From Rhizomys pruinosus (lineage: Eukaryota; Chordata; Mammalia; Rodentia; Spalacidae), in contig VZQC01012293.1 in assembly GCA_009823505.1 (NCBI GenBank), forward strand, positions 351,564-415,563: a stretch of DNA of 64,000 bases, in the 5' to 3' direction. Made by a program: the position numbers and the translations under genes. Under the pieces are notes generated by a model. It was not told where the DNA came from. It saw nothing but the letters and a program-made list of their open reading frames with translations, and searched no databases. This document shows positions 21,734 through 32,477 of the stretch, one piece after another (position 1 is the first letter of the stretch; each line of letters opens with the position of its first letter).

Positions 21734-21791
21734 TTATTGTCAAAATTAAATGATGAAATTTCTTCTCTCTCTGTGTAGAAGATGTTTAAGA

Positions 21792-21854
21792 GGGAACTCA
21801 CACTGTGATTATGGGAACTCACACTGTGATTATGGGAACTCACACTGTGATTAT
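21792..21854. repeat. 21-bp tandem repeat, three copies
   Basis: Three perfect head-to-tail copies starting 'gggaactcacactgtgatta'. Unit length is 21 bp. No function is evident. Confidence 0.97.
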
Positions 21855-22199
21855 TGTCACTCCAACAGTTATCAAAATGCCTGAAAAGCAGATCCTAAGT
21901 CTAGCCCTGTGGCCAAATGAGAAATAAGGAGAAACCTAATAAACAACCCTCATCAAGAAAACCTAATGGGCTTTTAAATAAACATTTAAATTCACTCTGT
22001 TCTTACTTCTGGTTCCCTGCCTAGAACATGTCGATAACTGCTCTTGCCTTCAGTTCTCCTTCACAGGCACCAGTCAAGGACTTTGTTTCTCTATAGCTAT
22101 AATTTGGGGTCTTTTAGATAAACCCACTGAAGGGGGACACCCAGTAGCCAGAGACACATTGTCCCTGTTCAGCATTAACAATCCATGATTCAGGCACTA

Positions 22200-22277
22200 G
22201 TGGGTCAGCCCACTAGCATGAATAATCTTCCTCTCCTCACCTGACCTTGGCTTTGGTCTCATAATTTTTCCATAACA
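22200..22277 (+). mobile_element. LTR 3'-end fragment (likely 5' LTR remnant)
   Basis: The last 70 or so bases closely resemble the end of the LTR at 23701-24085: both share 'cttggctttggtctcata' or its variant 'ctttggctttggtctcata', then 'tttttccat' and 'aaca'. The upstream U3 part is not recognised. It is probably the other LTR of the same provirus. Confidence 0.5.
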
Positions 22278-22531
22278 TAGACACAATCAGAATTTTAAAT
22301 TTATCTTATCAGATTTAAAACTATTTATGTTTATATTTTTACTTTTCTATTTAATTTTGATTTCAAACTTTATCATCATTATGATTTCTTTTCTTATTTT
22401 CTTATTTTAGATTTTGTTTTTTTCTAATTTTTTGCTCTTTTCTCTCCCTCCTCATGTTTCTCACTGATACTCATCTTCATTTTCTTCCTTTTATTTAACC
22501 AAATGTTTCTGTTTTCATTACTCATTTTCCT
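22278..22531. other. AT-rich internal sequence
   Basis: AT-rich sequence between the two LTR-like segments. No reading frame is recognised. A segment at about 22460-22530 is partly repeated after the B1 (about 22688-22770). Confidence 0.4.
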
Positions 22532-22687
22532 TTTTTTTTTTTTTTTTTTTTTTGTCTTTTTGAGATAAGGTCTTGCTGTAGCTCCGGCTGTCCTGGATCT
22601 CACTATGTAGACCAGGCTGGCCTTGAACTCACAGAGATCTCTGCCTCCCAAGTGCTGGGATTAAAGGTGTGCGCCACCACGCCTGGC
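22532..22687 (-). mobile_element. B1 SINE (antisense)
   Basis: It starts with a T run, then 'ctttttgagataaggtcttg', 'tatgtagaccaggctggcct', 'gctgggattaaaggtgtgcg' and 'ccaccacgcctggc'. A few bases are missing in the 'gatccgcctgcctctg' segment. Confidence 0.95.
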
Positions 22688-23684
22688 TACTCATCTTCGA
22701 TTTTATTTAACCAAATGTTTCTCTATTTTACCCCTTTCCCAGTCTCGTTCCTTTCATTACTCATTTAGTATTTCTAAGTGTACCCTAAGTATTAACTTCG
22801 TTACTGGAGTTGTTAATGTCAGAGCTTGGGCTCTGGCCACTCTAACAAGCTAGGCTTGCCCACCTATCATCAATCAAAGAGATAAGTAATAGTGAAGACA
22901 AGCAAAGGAGATCAATACAATGTGGCCACATTGGGAAGAGGAACAGATAAAGAGGTCTCCTGACCCCAAGTCCTCTTCAGAGTCCTGACCTGAGGGTTAG
23001 GTTTACATCCAGAGCAAAAGGTGGAACTCAGCTCTCCTGAAGGGGCGGTTGGCTTAGCACCATGACTCCTCCTTGTCAGGGTTCCAGTCTTTCCTGTGGG
23101 ACCATTGTTTCAATAGTGATAGATAATGGACAGGAACGAGTGTCTCTTTTTAGGGTATCTCCCTGAAACCCTCCCGCAGGAGGGTTTCAGCTTCACAGCA
23201 TGCTTCACATTAGTTTCAACCTCTTCTTTTCGAGGTCATTAATTACGTATTGCTGAGTCTTAATCACTGTGAAGTGCATTTCTTGCTGTTACAGCAGCTT
23301 GTTTTCTCCCCTGAGTGGTTTTGGGGTTGATCCTCCAAGAGCAGGCTGTTTTCCTATAATCATTCTGCTTAATAGGCATGATATTAAACTGATTCACAAA
23401 GCCTTATTGTTCTATTGCTAGAGTACCACATCCTTCAGCTCTCACCAGAGAAGGTTCTTGCAGCAGATAGTGATTAACACAGAGACCCTCAGATGGTCAA
23501 GGTGCAGACAATAAGGCACTGCAGAGGGTTCAGGTCTAAATGGGACACCTCTATCACACCCTCTCCTCCAAAGGCTCAGGGATCATTGTGGACTGGGGAT
23601 AGAAAGATTCTCACAGAGATGGTGGATGACTACAAGCAACTGTGTTGTTTAGACAGCACAGGGAATTTGCACATATGAATCTGT
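22688..23684. other. Unassigned, possible degraded proviral interior
   Basis: About 1 kb between the B1 and the polypurine tract. A palindrome-like 'gaaaccctcccgcaggagggtttc' stem lies at about 23166-23189. No gag, pol or env motif is recognised and no frame exceeds 61 codons. The only argument for proviral origin is position. Confidence 0.3.
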
Positions 23685-24085
23685 AAGGGAAATAAGAAAA
23701 TGCATCCTTGGTTGCTAAAAGACCTTGCAATGTTATGGTAATTAAGAACTTTCGAGCAGGATAGAGCTCTAAGACAGAAGACAAAAATAGATGCAGAGAG
23801 GAGTGTTCTCCTCTCTCCCCCCTGTGGTTACTCAGGATAAAAGTCGTTTTCTCCCAAAGCTGCTAGATTTCTGTAGCCTTTGTGCCCACGTGTCTGTAAA
23901 CCACTTACTATCACGTGTGTTATTTGCTCTTTGCTTTCATTTGTCACATGGGTATAAAAGCCCCCAAAGACAGTCCAGGTGCCGACTCCTTTATGGAAGG
24001 ATCCATAAAGGATTGTTACACTAGTGTGTAACGATCCTTCTTCTCACTTGACTTTGGCTTTGGTCTCATACTTTTTCCATTAACA
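23685..24085 (+). mobile_element. Candidate 3' LTR with polypurine tract
   Basis: A purine run 'aagggaaataagaaaa' ends at 23700, directly before a TG. The 385-bp segment 23701-24085 ends 'ccattaaca', giving TG...CA ends. It has a TATA box (tataaaag, 23953-23960) and, downstream of it, a long imperfect palindrome (24008-24039). Layout fits U3-R-U5 of a retrovirus-like element. The family is not identified. Confidence 0.58.
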
Positions 24086-24094
24086 AACTCACTC

Positions 24095-24475
24095 ATAGCA
24101 CTTATGACAGCATGGACAAGACCTGTGCAAACCCAAGCCAGTCAGGAACCCAGCATGGACCAGGAGGTGGGCAGGAACCCCCAGCCCTAACTGACCAGGT
24201 ATTGGGAACTGATAGATGCCAGCAGAGGGAGAGTCAGTTTTCCTTACTGGTGTAATGCCTGCTAGGTACACTAGATTCCAGGGCATGGATTCACACACAA
24301 GAGCATTTGGGAGGCACAGATTATACTTGTTAGGACTTTAGAAAAAAGCTAAATAAAGAAAGAAAAAAAAATGATAGGTAATAATGGAGGATATGAAATG
24401 GTGAGAGGCTGGAGAGGGGTCTGGATGTTTTCAAAATATATTGTATGAAATTCTGGAATCAATAAAAAATTGTGT
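24095..24475 (+). mobile_element. L1 3' UTR fragment
   Basis: 'attgggaactgatagatgcc', 'agagggagagtcagttttcc', a G-rich stretch 'tgagaggctggagaggggtc' and the end 'tattgtatgaaattctggaa' then 'tcaataaaaaat' follow the rodent L1 3' UTR order. Confidence 0.68.
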
Positions 24476-24807
24476 GTGTGTTTGTAGGTTGTCCCCTGAA
24501 AAGATCCCAAATAAAACTGGAAGAACTATCCAAACCAACAAGTATATGCATAATAATGCAGAAACACAAGAAACACGGAAAAGCCAGGCAAGCTGACATC
24601 TCCAATAGAGTCACCTCCGGGAGGAGGTGGTGTGCTGTGCGTGCACATAGATAACCCGTGGGCGTTCAAGGCAGGAATTCATGTTGCTGGCTTTAGTTCT
24701 TTAGTGGGGGTCAAAAGCCTGTGGAGGTGCTGGAATGGGATGCTTTCTGCATGGGAATCTTGTCCCACTTGTTCCTGATGCAGAAAGCATAAGAATTCCT
24801 ATTTCCA

Positions 24808-24966
24808 GCCGGTCGTGGGGGTGCACACCTTTAATCCTAGCACTTGGGAGGCAGAGGCAGGCGGATCTTTGTGAGTTCAAGACCAGCCTGGTCTACAGAG
24901 CGAATTCTAGGACAGCTGGGGCTACAGGGAGACCCTGTATCGAAAAGACCAAAAAAGTAAAAATAA
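24808..24966 (+). mobile_element. B1 SINE
   Basis: 'ggtgcacacctttaatccta', 'gaggcagaggcaggcggatc', 'agaccagcctggtctacaga' and 'ccctgtatcgaaaagacc' with an A-rich tail. Imperfect direct repeats ('agaattcctatttcc' before, 'agaattcctgttccc' after) look like a target-site duplication. Confidence 0.95.
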
Positions 24967-25129
24967 AAAAAGAATTCCTGTTCCCTGGATGTTTTTCTTG
25001 CTTTGCAAGGAAAGAGTTCTATGGTTCCCATTAGGAGTTCTACTGAGCTGGGGAAGACCCAGTCCAGGATGGGGTCACCATTCCCTAGGCGTGGGATCCT
25101 GAACTGTGCAATAGTGGAGAACCCAATGG

Positions 25130-25343
25130 AGCCAGCCAGCCAGAAACAAGCGGCCACATGCATTGATAGCTCACTGCTCTTGACTACAGATGTGATGTGA
25201 TCAGTTGTCTCAAGCTCCTGACACTGGGACTTTCACACAGTGATGGACTGTAATCTGGAATCTGAGCTCAAGTAAACCCTTTCTCCACTAAGTTGGTCTT
25301 TGTCAGGGTGTTTTGTCACAGCAACAGGAATGGAACTAGAACA
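25130..25343 (+). mobile_element. MaLR-type LTR 3' part
   Basis: 'gatggactgtaatctggaat', 'ctcaagtaaaccctttctcc', 'ggtgttttgtcacagcaaca' and the terminal 'ggaactagaaca' match the 3' half of rodent MaLR LTRs. The 5' boundary is unclear. Confidence 0.7.
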
Positions 25344-25618
25344 GAAATCTTTGTTAAGCTAAATGCAAACCCAAATCAGATCTATATTGTTCTTTTTAGA
25401 GTAGAACATCCCTGCCCTTGATTCCCAGATCTGAGCTCCTCCATTAAATGGAGCTCAAGTCATTTCACCATTAAAGGAATCTACACATAGCTCGGGGTTT
25501 CTGAGTCAAGTGGGACCTGGAACTGAAGGGAGATGGAGGGAATGGTTTATTCTCTTTTACACCTTTTTCTACTTGTCAGTGAAAAGGCAGAAATAGAAGA
25601 TGGAGAGAGTGTTGGAGG

Positions 25619-25624
25619 AAAGAG

Positions 25625-25670
<46 letters not shown>
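25619..25670. repeat. (GA)n microsatellite
   Basis: About 24 GA units. Confidence 0.96.
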
Positions 25671-26435
25671 ACGCAGGCTGGACACTGGCTTTGGATGTTA
25701 AACTTCTAGTTTAATTTCCTTCTCTAAGCTTTGTTTACCCTTTCTCTCCTCATCCTCTTGCAAACTACTTCTAAGAGAACATTAATAGGAGGATCAGGAT
25801 CTTGTTTCCTTTTCATTCTTTTTGATTTATGTACCTTTGTCTGGAAAGCTCTTGTAATCTCCTTTATCTGCAGAGGCAGTTCCCTGCTGACAACACCAAG
25901 AAACCCACCCCACTCCACCCCACCCCCAACTACACCCTCACTCCGCAGCCGCCCTCACCCCCACTCCCACCTCAGAGGTAAACAGCTAGAAGCCGCATCA
26001 TTAACGGTACCAACTTTCTCCTTGGAGCTTTTTCTCACAGTGTCGGAGACTCTTGGCCTCTTTCCTTTCAAAGGAGGAAAAGCAAACATCATAGGTGGAG
26101 TCTCCTAGGAGCCCGTGACCAGAGCTTTGTGTTCATTCTCCTGGGAGGAGGGCTTTGCATGGAGTTGTTCCAGCCGATGCTTATTCAGCTGCCTCTGTGC
26201 AACTGGCTAGGGTTGTGCGACACTGGCAACCCATGGGGGTTTGCTGTTAAAATAGCCAGGGCTGACGCAGTTGGTTTTCTGAGACTCCTCAGTACCTGGC
26301 CGGTCCTCTTGGAACTTCTGCAGCAGCCTCATCTTTCCAGCACTGCACACTTAAGCACACATCTGTACATTGCGGTAATGACTGTCTTTACACTCTGTAG
26401 TTTTCAATCTTTCTGAGCAACAGGGCTGGGTCTGT
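25671..26435. other. Unique non-coding stretch
   Basis: No repeat is recognised except a C-rich run at about 25905-25970. Plus-strand open frames (125 and 95 codons) have no recognisable domain. Confidence 0.45.
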
Positions 26436-26439
26436 TTTT

Positions 26440-26535
26440 CAATTATGCTCTGTGTTTTGCCTTGAAATGATGATGACACATTGCATGGGTCCACTGACTG
26501 TCTGCCAAATGAATAAATGAGTGAATGAAGAACTG
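26440..26535 (+). repeat. Possible L2-type 3' end
   Basis: 'gccaaatgaataaatgagtg' followed by 'aatgaag' resembles the A/T-rich end of ancient L2 elements. Very short. Confidence 0.3.
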
Positions 26536-27140
26536 TTAATACATTTTATCCCTCTGTCACAAATGCTGAGTGATGTGATTGGAGAGAAGGAAGCAAGGCA
26601 TTCAGGAGAGACCTTGCCAATGGCATGGATGAGGTAGCATGAGGTCACAGCTGGCATCGGAGCCTGCAGATAGCGGGATACACAGACTACAGCTCACGTC
26701 TCAGCACAGCCTGAGGCCATTGCCTTCCAGGGCATCTGGTGCTCACGATTCGGAAGTCTCTGATCTGTAGGGTTTTGCTAAAAGTGACTCTCCTTTTTCT
26801 GACCTTTGTTTTTCTGCCTGCTGGAAAAACCCTTGTGTAGGCCTAATAAATATTTTCTATTGTTAAATAAAATTCATGTGGCCTTCATTTGGGTTTATTT
26901 GACCTTCTGAGAAATCAGGAGAATGAGACATGTAGGCCAAAGCCCCGTGAACCAGGAGCAGCTGGTATAATAGAGACATCTATCTGCCCTACTTCAACTT
27001 CTACATAGAAAGACACCTTGAAAACTTGTGGTTTTCTTTTGGGGCTTTTCCTTACCCTCCTGCGGCCGTAGAGTCAACCTCCTCAGAACCTTTATTTACC
27101 CTGTTTCATAGACTCTAGAACCACAAGTGAAAGCTAAGCT
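26536..27140. other. Unique non-coding stretch
   Basis: The AT-rich segment 26780-26930 ('tgttaaataaaattcatgtg') looks little decayed and could be conserved non-coding DNA. No frame or repeat is called. Confidence 0.4.
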
Positions 27141-27141
27141 C

Positions 27142-27362
27142 TTTAAGGGATTGGGACATATAATATCTCGGTCAATAAAGTGCTTGCCTTGCAAGCTGAG
27201 GCCCCAAGTTCAGTCTTCAGCAGCCATGTACAAAGCAGAGCGTGGAGGCTGGATTTGTAATCCCAGCCTTGGGAGACAAAGTACACAGATCCCCAAGGCT
27301 CACTAGCTAGGCAGCCTAGCCTAATCCCTAAACTCCAGTGACAACCTGTCTCATTCTAGACT
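27142..27362 (+). mobile_element. B4/RSINE-type composite SINE
   Basis: The head 'gtcaataaagtgcttgcctt' with 'gaggccccaagttcagtctt' is tRNA-like. It is followed by 'tgtaatcccagccttgggag', 'ccaaggctcactagctaggc' and 'ctccagtgacaacctgtctc', typical of rodent composite SINEs. Confidence 0.75.
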
Positions 27363-27365
27363 GTC

Positions 27366-27441
27366 CTCTGGCCTCCACCCCCCAACCCTCCTCCCCGCCC
27401 CCCCTCCCCCGCCTCCATACACACACGTCCCACATGTGCGT

Positions 27442-27474
<33 letters not shown>

Positions 27475-27484
27475 GTGCACATGC
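27366..27484. repeat. C-rich tract and (TG)n microsatellite
   Basis: A C-rich run (27372-27412), then CA/TG-rich sequence with about 14 TG units (27439-27474). It sits at the tail of the preceding SINE. Confidence 0.93.
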
Positions 27485-27984
27485 ACACACATTTCTTTAG
27501 ACCACATTTGTCATAATTTTGTCTTTGTGTATCCTTTGGGCGTTTGTCTTCTATGAAATGTAAAGTAGTAGATTCCAAAAGCTTTTAACATAAATGTGTG
27601 AAATCATGGAAAATTAATCAATAATGTGAATCTAATGGCTTGTTCTCTAGCCTGATGGCTTGGGTTGATTTCACAAGTTTGATGACACAAACTTTCATGT
27701 ATTTGCATCCTTGACAGTCCTCTACCAGTCCAAAGCCAAGGGGTGATGGGGGAGACTAGCTGTGCAGTGGTGGATAGATGCCATTGTTCATTACCAAGAA
27801 AGTGTTCTCCAACGTTGGGAGCCTCAGGATAAGGAGGCTCTTTAGAGGTCGTTCTGTTTAATCTATCTGAGAAAAGGTGGCCCATTGGAAAGCAACAACT
27901 TGCCAGGTCACGTTGCTGGTCCCTGATCGGGGAAGTCATGGGGGAGTTAGTTCAGCTCAGGGCTCCACCTCAGGGTCAACATTG
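27485..27984. other. Unique non-coding stretch
   Basis: No repeat is recognised. A 111-codon minus-strand frame (27604-27939) shows no domain. Confidence 0.4.
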
Positions 27985-28327
27985 TTGAGAAATGCATAGG
28001 TTTGCGGTAATGTTACAGGTGTGGGTTTGAGTTTGGAGGACACCCTCCAGAGTTCCCAAACTCTTGTGCCTCTTTACAATGAATTGTGCAGAGAGACACG
28101 TGGCTTTAAAGGAAGTTGTTTATTAAGGCAGAGAAACAGATGAGCTTGGAAGCGGCACCTGGTCTGGAGGGGCCAGGCGAGAGCAGGGAGGGGTGGGGGT
28201 GCTTCAGGACCCTTGATGGGTCACTTTCTGCATGGGCTCCGTTTCCTGTACGTGTCTAGCAGTTAGGTAGGCGTTTGGTCTTCTCATAGGTTTCCTCTGC
28301 CTTCTTCCGTGTGTTAGTCTCTGGAAT
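27985..28327. repeat. Left arm of long inverted repeat
   Basis: 343 bp, the reverse complement of 28660-29002 with three mismatches (about 99.1% identity). All three read as C-to-T changes in this arm and two fall in CpG context. The other arm reads as an AATAAA-containing, LTR-like end in plus orientation, so this arm carries it on the minus strand. Confidence 0.98.
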
Positions 28328-28659
28328 TCCTCTTTCACCCTATTCCCCATTCTCCTTTCTCAGTAGCAGCGATCGCCTCCTGTGCTCAGCTGGAGTTAAT
28401 GATGCAGGGACAAGTTCCCCTGGGACACACTGCATGATGTGAAGAGGCCAGCCTGGGTTGATGCAGGCTTAGTCCCTGCTCCTCCTCCTCACTCTCCCTT
28501 CCTTGGCTGTTGAGTATGGATTGTCTATTATTAACATTTTCAGGTTGGATCTGACTTTTCCCCAGAAGGTCCCTGTGTTACCAGCCTGTGATGCTATTGG
28601 GGGGTGGAGGGACCTCTAGTGGGTGGGGCCTGGTGGAAGGAAGTTAAGTCACTGACTGT
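28328..28659. other. 332-bp spacer of the inverted repeat
   Basis: Unique sequence between the arms. It contains 'gggacctctagtgggtgggg' and 'cctggtggaaggaagttaag', reminiscent of old LTR sequence. No frame is seen. Confidence 0.6.
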
Positions 28660-29002
28660 ATTCCAGAGACTAACACACGGAAGAAGGCGGAGGAAACCTA
28701 TGAGAAGACCAAACGCCTACCTAACTGCTAGACACGTACAGGAAACGGGGCCCGTGCAGAAAGTGACCCATCAAGGGTCCTGAAGCACCCCCACCCCTCC
28801 CTGCTCTCGCCTGGCCCCTCCAGACCAGGTGCCGCTTCCAAGCTCATCTGTTTCTCTGCCTTAATAAACAACTTCCTTTAAAGCCACGTGTCTCTCTGCA
28901 CAATTCATTGTAAAGAGGCACAAGAGTTTGGGAACTCTGGAGGGTGTCCTCCAAACTCAAACCCACACCTGTAACATTACCGCAAACCTATGCATTTCTC
29001 AA
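28660..29002. repeat. Right arm of long inverted repeat
   Basis: 343 bp, pairing with 27985-28327. It contains 'gccttaataaacaacttcct', a polyadenylation-signal context, and ends '...tgcatttctca' just before unique DNA. This could be the R-U5 end of an LTR, but no TATA box or TG start was located. Confidence 0.98.
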
Positions 29003-29009
29003 TCATCAA

Positions 29010-30200
29010 CTAATTCTTGAGTTTTCTGGGACCCACTTCTGTAATGCAGGTGGGAGCCAGAATTGAGTGGCTATGGGAGCACTGAGCATCGGGAGCCAGG
29101 CTGCTTTCTATGTCCAGTTCTGAGCTATAGATAGAAGACACAAGTTCCAGGAAGACTCAAAAGAAAAGAAGATTTTTCCATCAGATACACAGCCTTGATT
29201 GTCCCTTCCGGGACATGACCCTACCACTGTGTTTTCTCAGCTTCCTGTGGGAAACATTTGGGGCCGCACTGGCTGAAGTGACCTGTGCTGAAAACAGATT
29301 CTGAATGTTGACAGAAGCAACAACTTTTTGTTAGTCGATTGATACATGGTTTTAAAAACAAAGCAAAACAAAACTTAATACATCTTGTTTTACTTTTTCC
29401 TTAACACACATTGATGTCAGGACATTTTGAAAACAGAATCATAGCAAACAAAGTTAGATCAGTGATCTTGAAGACCCAGCAGTGATCCTAAATAGTCACC
29501 TTGGCCACAGCTCTGTGCATCGGAGAACACACACACAGTGCAAATGCTATTCTTGCCTCTAGGCCGGGCCTTATAAGATCCGGTCATAGATGAAGGTCTC
29601 GTCCTTAGAAGTCAAATTGAAAATTCTGGTCTGGTAGTGGGACAGTCCTTCTCTATGTCAAGTGGGACCCTTTTGTAGTCTCATTGTCACTTACTGTGTA
29701 GCCTTGAAGTCTGCTGATGAGATTCAGCTTAGGACAACAGGAAAATTCTACTGTGGTAGATTATGCCTTGACAAGGTGAATTCTAAGGCTTGGTATTGAT
29801 TATCACGGATTGGTAGATCTCCAGTATTTCTTCTCTGATGAAAAAGGAAATTGTACATCTAGTGACAGGAAATATTGAAAACAAGAGCTTATTTTAACTT
29901 CAGAACTCCCCAAATTTCTGGCTTGCTGTCATCCATAATAGTTCTGTGTGCTTCAAGCTGGAAATACTCTTTGCCAAGGTCTACTTGAGTGTAACTACCC
30001 ATGTATTTCATTTTCTGTTATTGTTCAACAAAGTACCTCCAAATATAAAGGCTTATATAGTCTTAGAAGGGACATCTCATCAGGTCCGTTCTATCCTGTT
30101 CTCTAGAAACAAGTCTAGTAACCCACACTGAAAGGGAGGAATTGAATTCCAGTTCTCAAAGGGAGAAGTAGGAAATAATTTGTGAGCATGTCTTAAAAAA
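29010..30200. other. Unique non-coding stretch
   Basis: About 1.2 kb with no recognised repeat or exon. The longest frame (61 codons) is uninformative. Confidence 0.45.
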
Positions 30201-30204
30201 ATCC

Positions 30205-30395
30205 CTGATGGGACTCTTGGGTGTGCTCAGTGGATGGACCCACACAGAAAGACATCTAGGGACATCAATAGGCTGTGTTATATATAAGAGTACATTAAAT
30301 TAGGCCAGGGCAGCAGAGAGAGTTGTGGATACGGAAGGGGATCAGAGTACCATCGAACTATATTCTATGAAAATTTCAAGAAGCTCAATGAAAAG
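30205..30395 (+). mobile_element. L1 3' UTR fragment
   Basis: 'ctcagtggatggacccacac', 'gacatctagggacatcaata' and 'attctatgaaaatttcaaga' parallel the L1 3' ends at 24.1 and 57.3 kb. Diverged. Confidence 0.6.
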
Positions 30396-30403
30396 TCCAT
30401 CAT

Positions 30404-30722
30404 GTGAGGCTGAGGAGACAGCTTAGTGGGTTGCATAACTGTGAGGCCTGAAGGTTGTATGGGTGTGTAGTCCACCAGGCAGTCTGGAAGGACAGAAGAT
30501 TCTGGAGCAAACTGGCTAGCAGGACTGGTGAACTAGTTTTATCATTTAGCTCCAGGTTCACTTGAGAGAACCTATGAATGCAACAGGCAGAGAGCAGTCA
30601 AGGAAGACTCCCAACATCAGCCTCTTACTTTCGCACATGTCCACACGCATGTGCATGCTTACCCCCTACATGCACCTGCACACATGTGAACCTGAATGCA
30701 TATATGAACACACATGAAAGAA
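30404..30722 (+). mobile_element. Old composite tRNA-derived SINE (B4/RSINE-type)
   Basis: It begins 'aggctgaggagacagcttag', continues through 'actggctagcaggactggtg' and 'gcagtcaaggaagactccca', and ends with CA-rich 'catgtccacacgcatgtgca'. Its order matches rodent composite SINEs. Confidence 0.65.
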
Positions 30723-30962
30723 AAAAGTCACCCAGTATATATAGCTATGTTGCTGACTTTACACAGAGTCTTCTAGATTCCTTTGACTTGTTTATTATAT
30801 ATGTACTATGTAAATACATTCTCCTAAAATTTAAGACACTACATATGAACAGACTTTCTTTTGATCCTTTCCCTGCAACAATTCTTTTGAACTCAAAAGC
30901 TTTGAGCAAACCAGTACTATGATGACCCCTATATCTTCCTGGATATTTCACTATAGATTTTT

Positions 30963-31180
30963 AAAATTTTATTTATTTTTGATGTGTATGAATGTATTGT
31001 CTGCATGTAGGTTTGTGCACTCGTGTCATGCAATGCCACAGAGGTCAGAAGAGGGTGTCAGATTCCCCTAGAACTGGAGTTAAAGATGGTTCTCAGCCAC
31101 CATGTGGGTGCTGGGGATCGAACCTGGGTCCTCTGCAAGAGCAGTCAGTGCTCTTAACTGCTAGGCCATCTCTCCAGCCC
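30963..31180 (-). mobile_element. B2 SINE (antisense)
   Basis: Full length, ending 'ccatctctccagccc'. The 14-base repeat 'cactatagattttt' flanks it (30949-30962 and 31181-31194). It lacks the tandem 17-mer. Confidence 0.97.
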
Positions 31181-31597
31181 CACTATAGATTTTTGTACTT
31201 AGAAAACATTACATGCTTTTGGTGCATGTTTATATTTATAAAGGTGGTATCGTACTGCCTGTGTGTTCTTTACCTTGTCTGTTTTATCTCAACTCATATA
31301 GTCACACATGTCATAACAAGGTTGAATCCTACATTTGATGGTGGTCCAATGAGATCATGTTACTTAGGGATGTCAAAGCCTCTTTAGTTTGGTAAGGCCA
31401 TGGTGCTCTATGGCAAACTCACCTAAAGAAATATTTCTTAGATGTATCAATACTGTTAAGCACTGTGTGACAATACTTTAAATTTACCTTTTTTTTTTTT
31501 TTTAAGTAGTACAAAGTATTCTAGGACAAAGACAGCCCCGAATCTATTCAGCTATTTATTTCTTGCTCATGAGCTCCATAGGCTCTTTCTAGTTCTT

Positions 31598-31781
31598 GAT
31601 CCTACAAATGGCATGCCCTGTATCGAAGTCTCCTTCCGTGTGAGATCCTACAAATGGCATGCCCTGTATCGAAGTCTCCTTCCGTGTGAGATCCTACAAA
31701 TGGCATGCCCTGTATCGAAGTCTCCTTCCGTGTGAGATCCTACAAATGGCATGCCCTGTATCGAAGTCTCCTTCCGTGTGA
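31598..31781. repeat. 46-bp tandem repeat, four perfect copies
   Basis: Four identical 46-bp units (starts at 31598, 31644, 31690 and 31736), each beginning 'gatcctacaaatggcatgcc' and ending 'ccttccgtgtga'. The perfect identity and intact CpGs mean a very recent amplification, or an assembly artefact. Confidence 0.98.
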
Positions 31782-32029
31782 GATGATCTTCAGGGGAAAG
31801 GCCAAAAAGTAGAGTTGCTGGGGCAAGCTTATTAATATCCTGAAATACAGTGGCTGAATTATTGATTCTCTTCAGAAGATAGAAGGTGGACCATGTACAC
31901 AGACTAGGCTCTTGGGCCGTCCGTTCCCTCATGGTCCCCACTTCCCAGTGTTCACATCCTGTGTAACCACCTGTGCATGGGCAGAATCTGTGACTTGCTT
32001 CTAACCAATTGACGTAACAAAGGCTCGAG

Positions 32030-32345
32030 ATGCTGCTTAGGGGTGTATTAAACAAGTCCCACTCTGCTGGAAGATTTACCATAGTCATTCTCCGCCCTTG
32101 CTGGGTTTGGGGAGGCAAACTGCTATGGATCCTAGAGCTTCTAAAAATCAAATGTTGTCAAACAACCACATATTTGGGGAGCTGGACACTTTCTCAGCCA
32201 ACTCCTGATGAGAATCCAGCCCTGACTGATGCACTGACCATACCCATAAGACTTTTATCATAAGTCCTAACCTATAGAAACTGAGATGGCAAGGCACTAA
32301 GTGTGCTATCATTTGTCATGCAGGATAGGTAACTAATGCACATGG
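32030..32345 (+). repeat. Possible old LTR or ancient repeat
   Basis: The tail 'ggcactaagtgtgctatcat' then 'ggtaactaatgca' resembles the 3' end of ancient mammalian LTRs ('..ccaagtttgtggtaatttg...aactaataca'). The rest is not assignable. Confidence 0.3.
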
Positions 32346-32477
32346 TTCTACTGAGATTCTTTCTCTCTTACATGGTTAGTAAACACCTGTCTTTTGCTCA
32401 GCTTTCCTTTCTAAGTCACACATTTTATTTAAAATGATTGACAATTAATAGACTGCTATAATTTAAAAATAATTCCA

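Noticed and set aside
31598..31781. CRISPR array
   Set aside because: The 46-bp units are contiguous and identical with no spacers, in a rodent genome.
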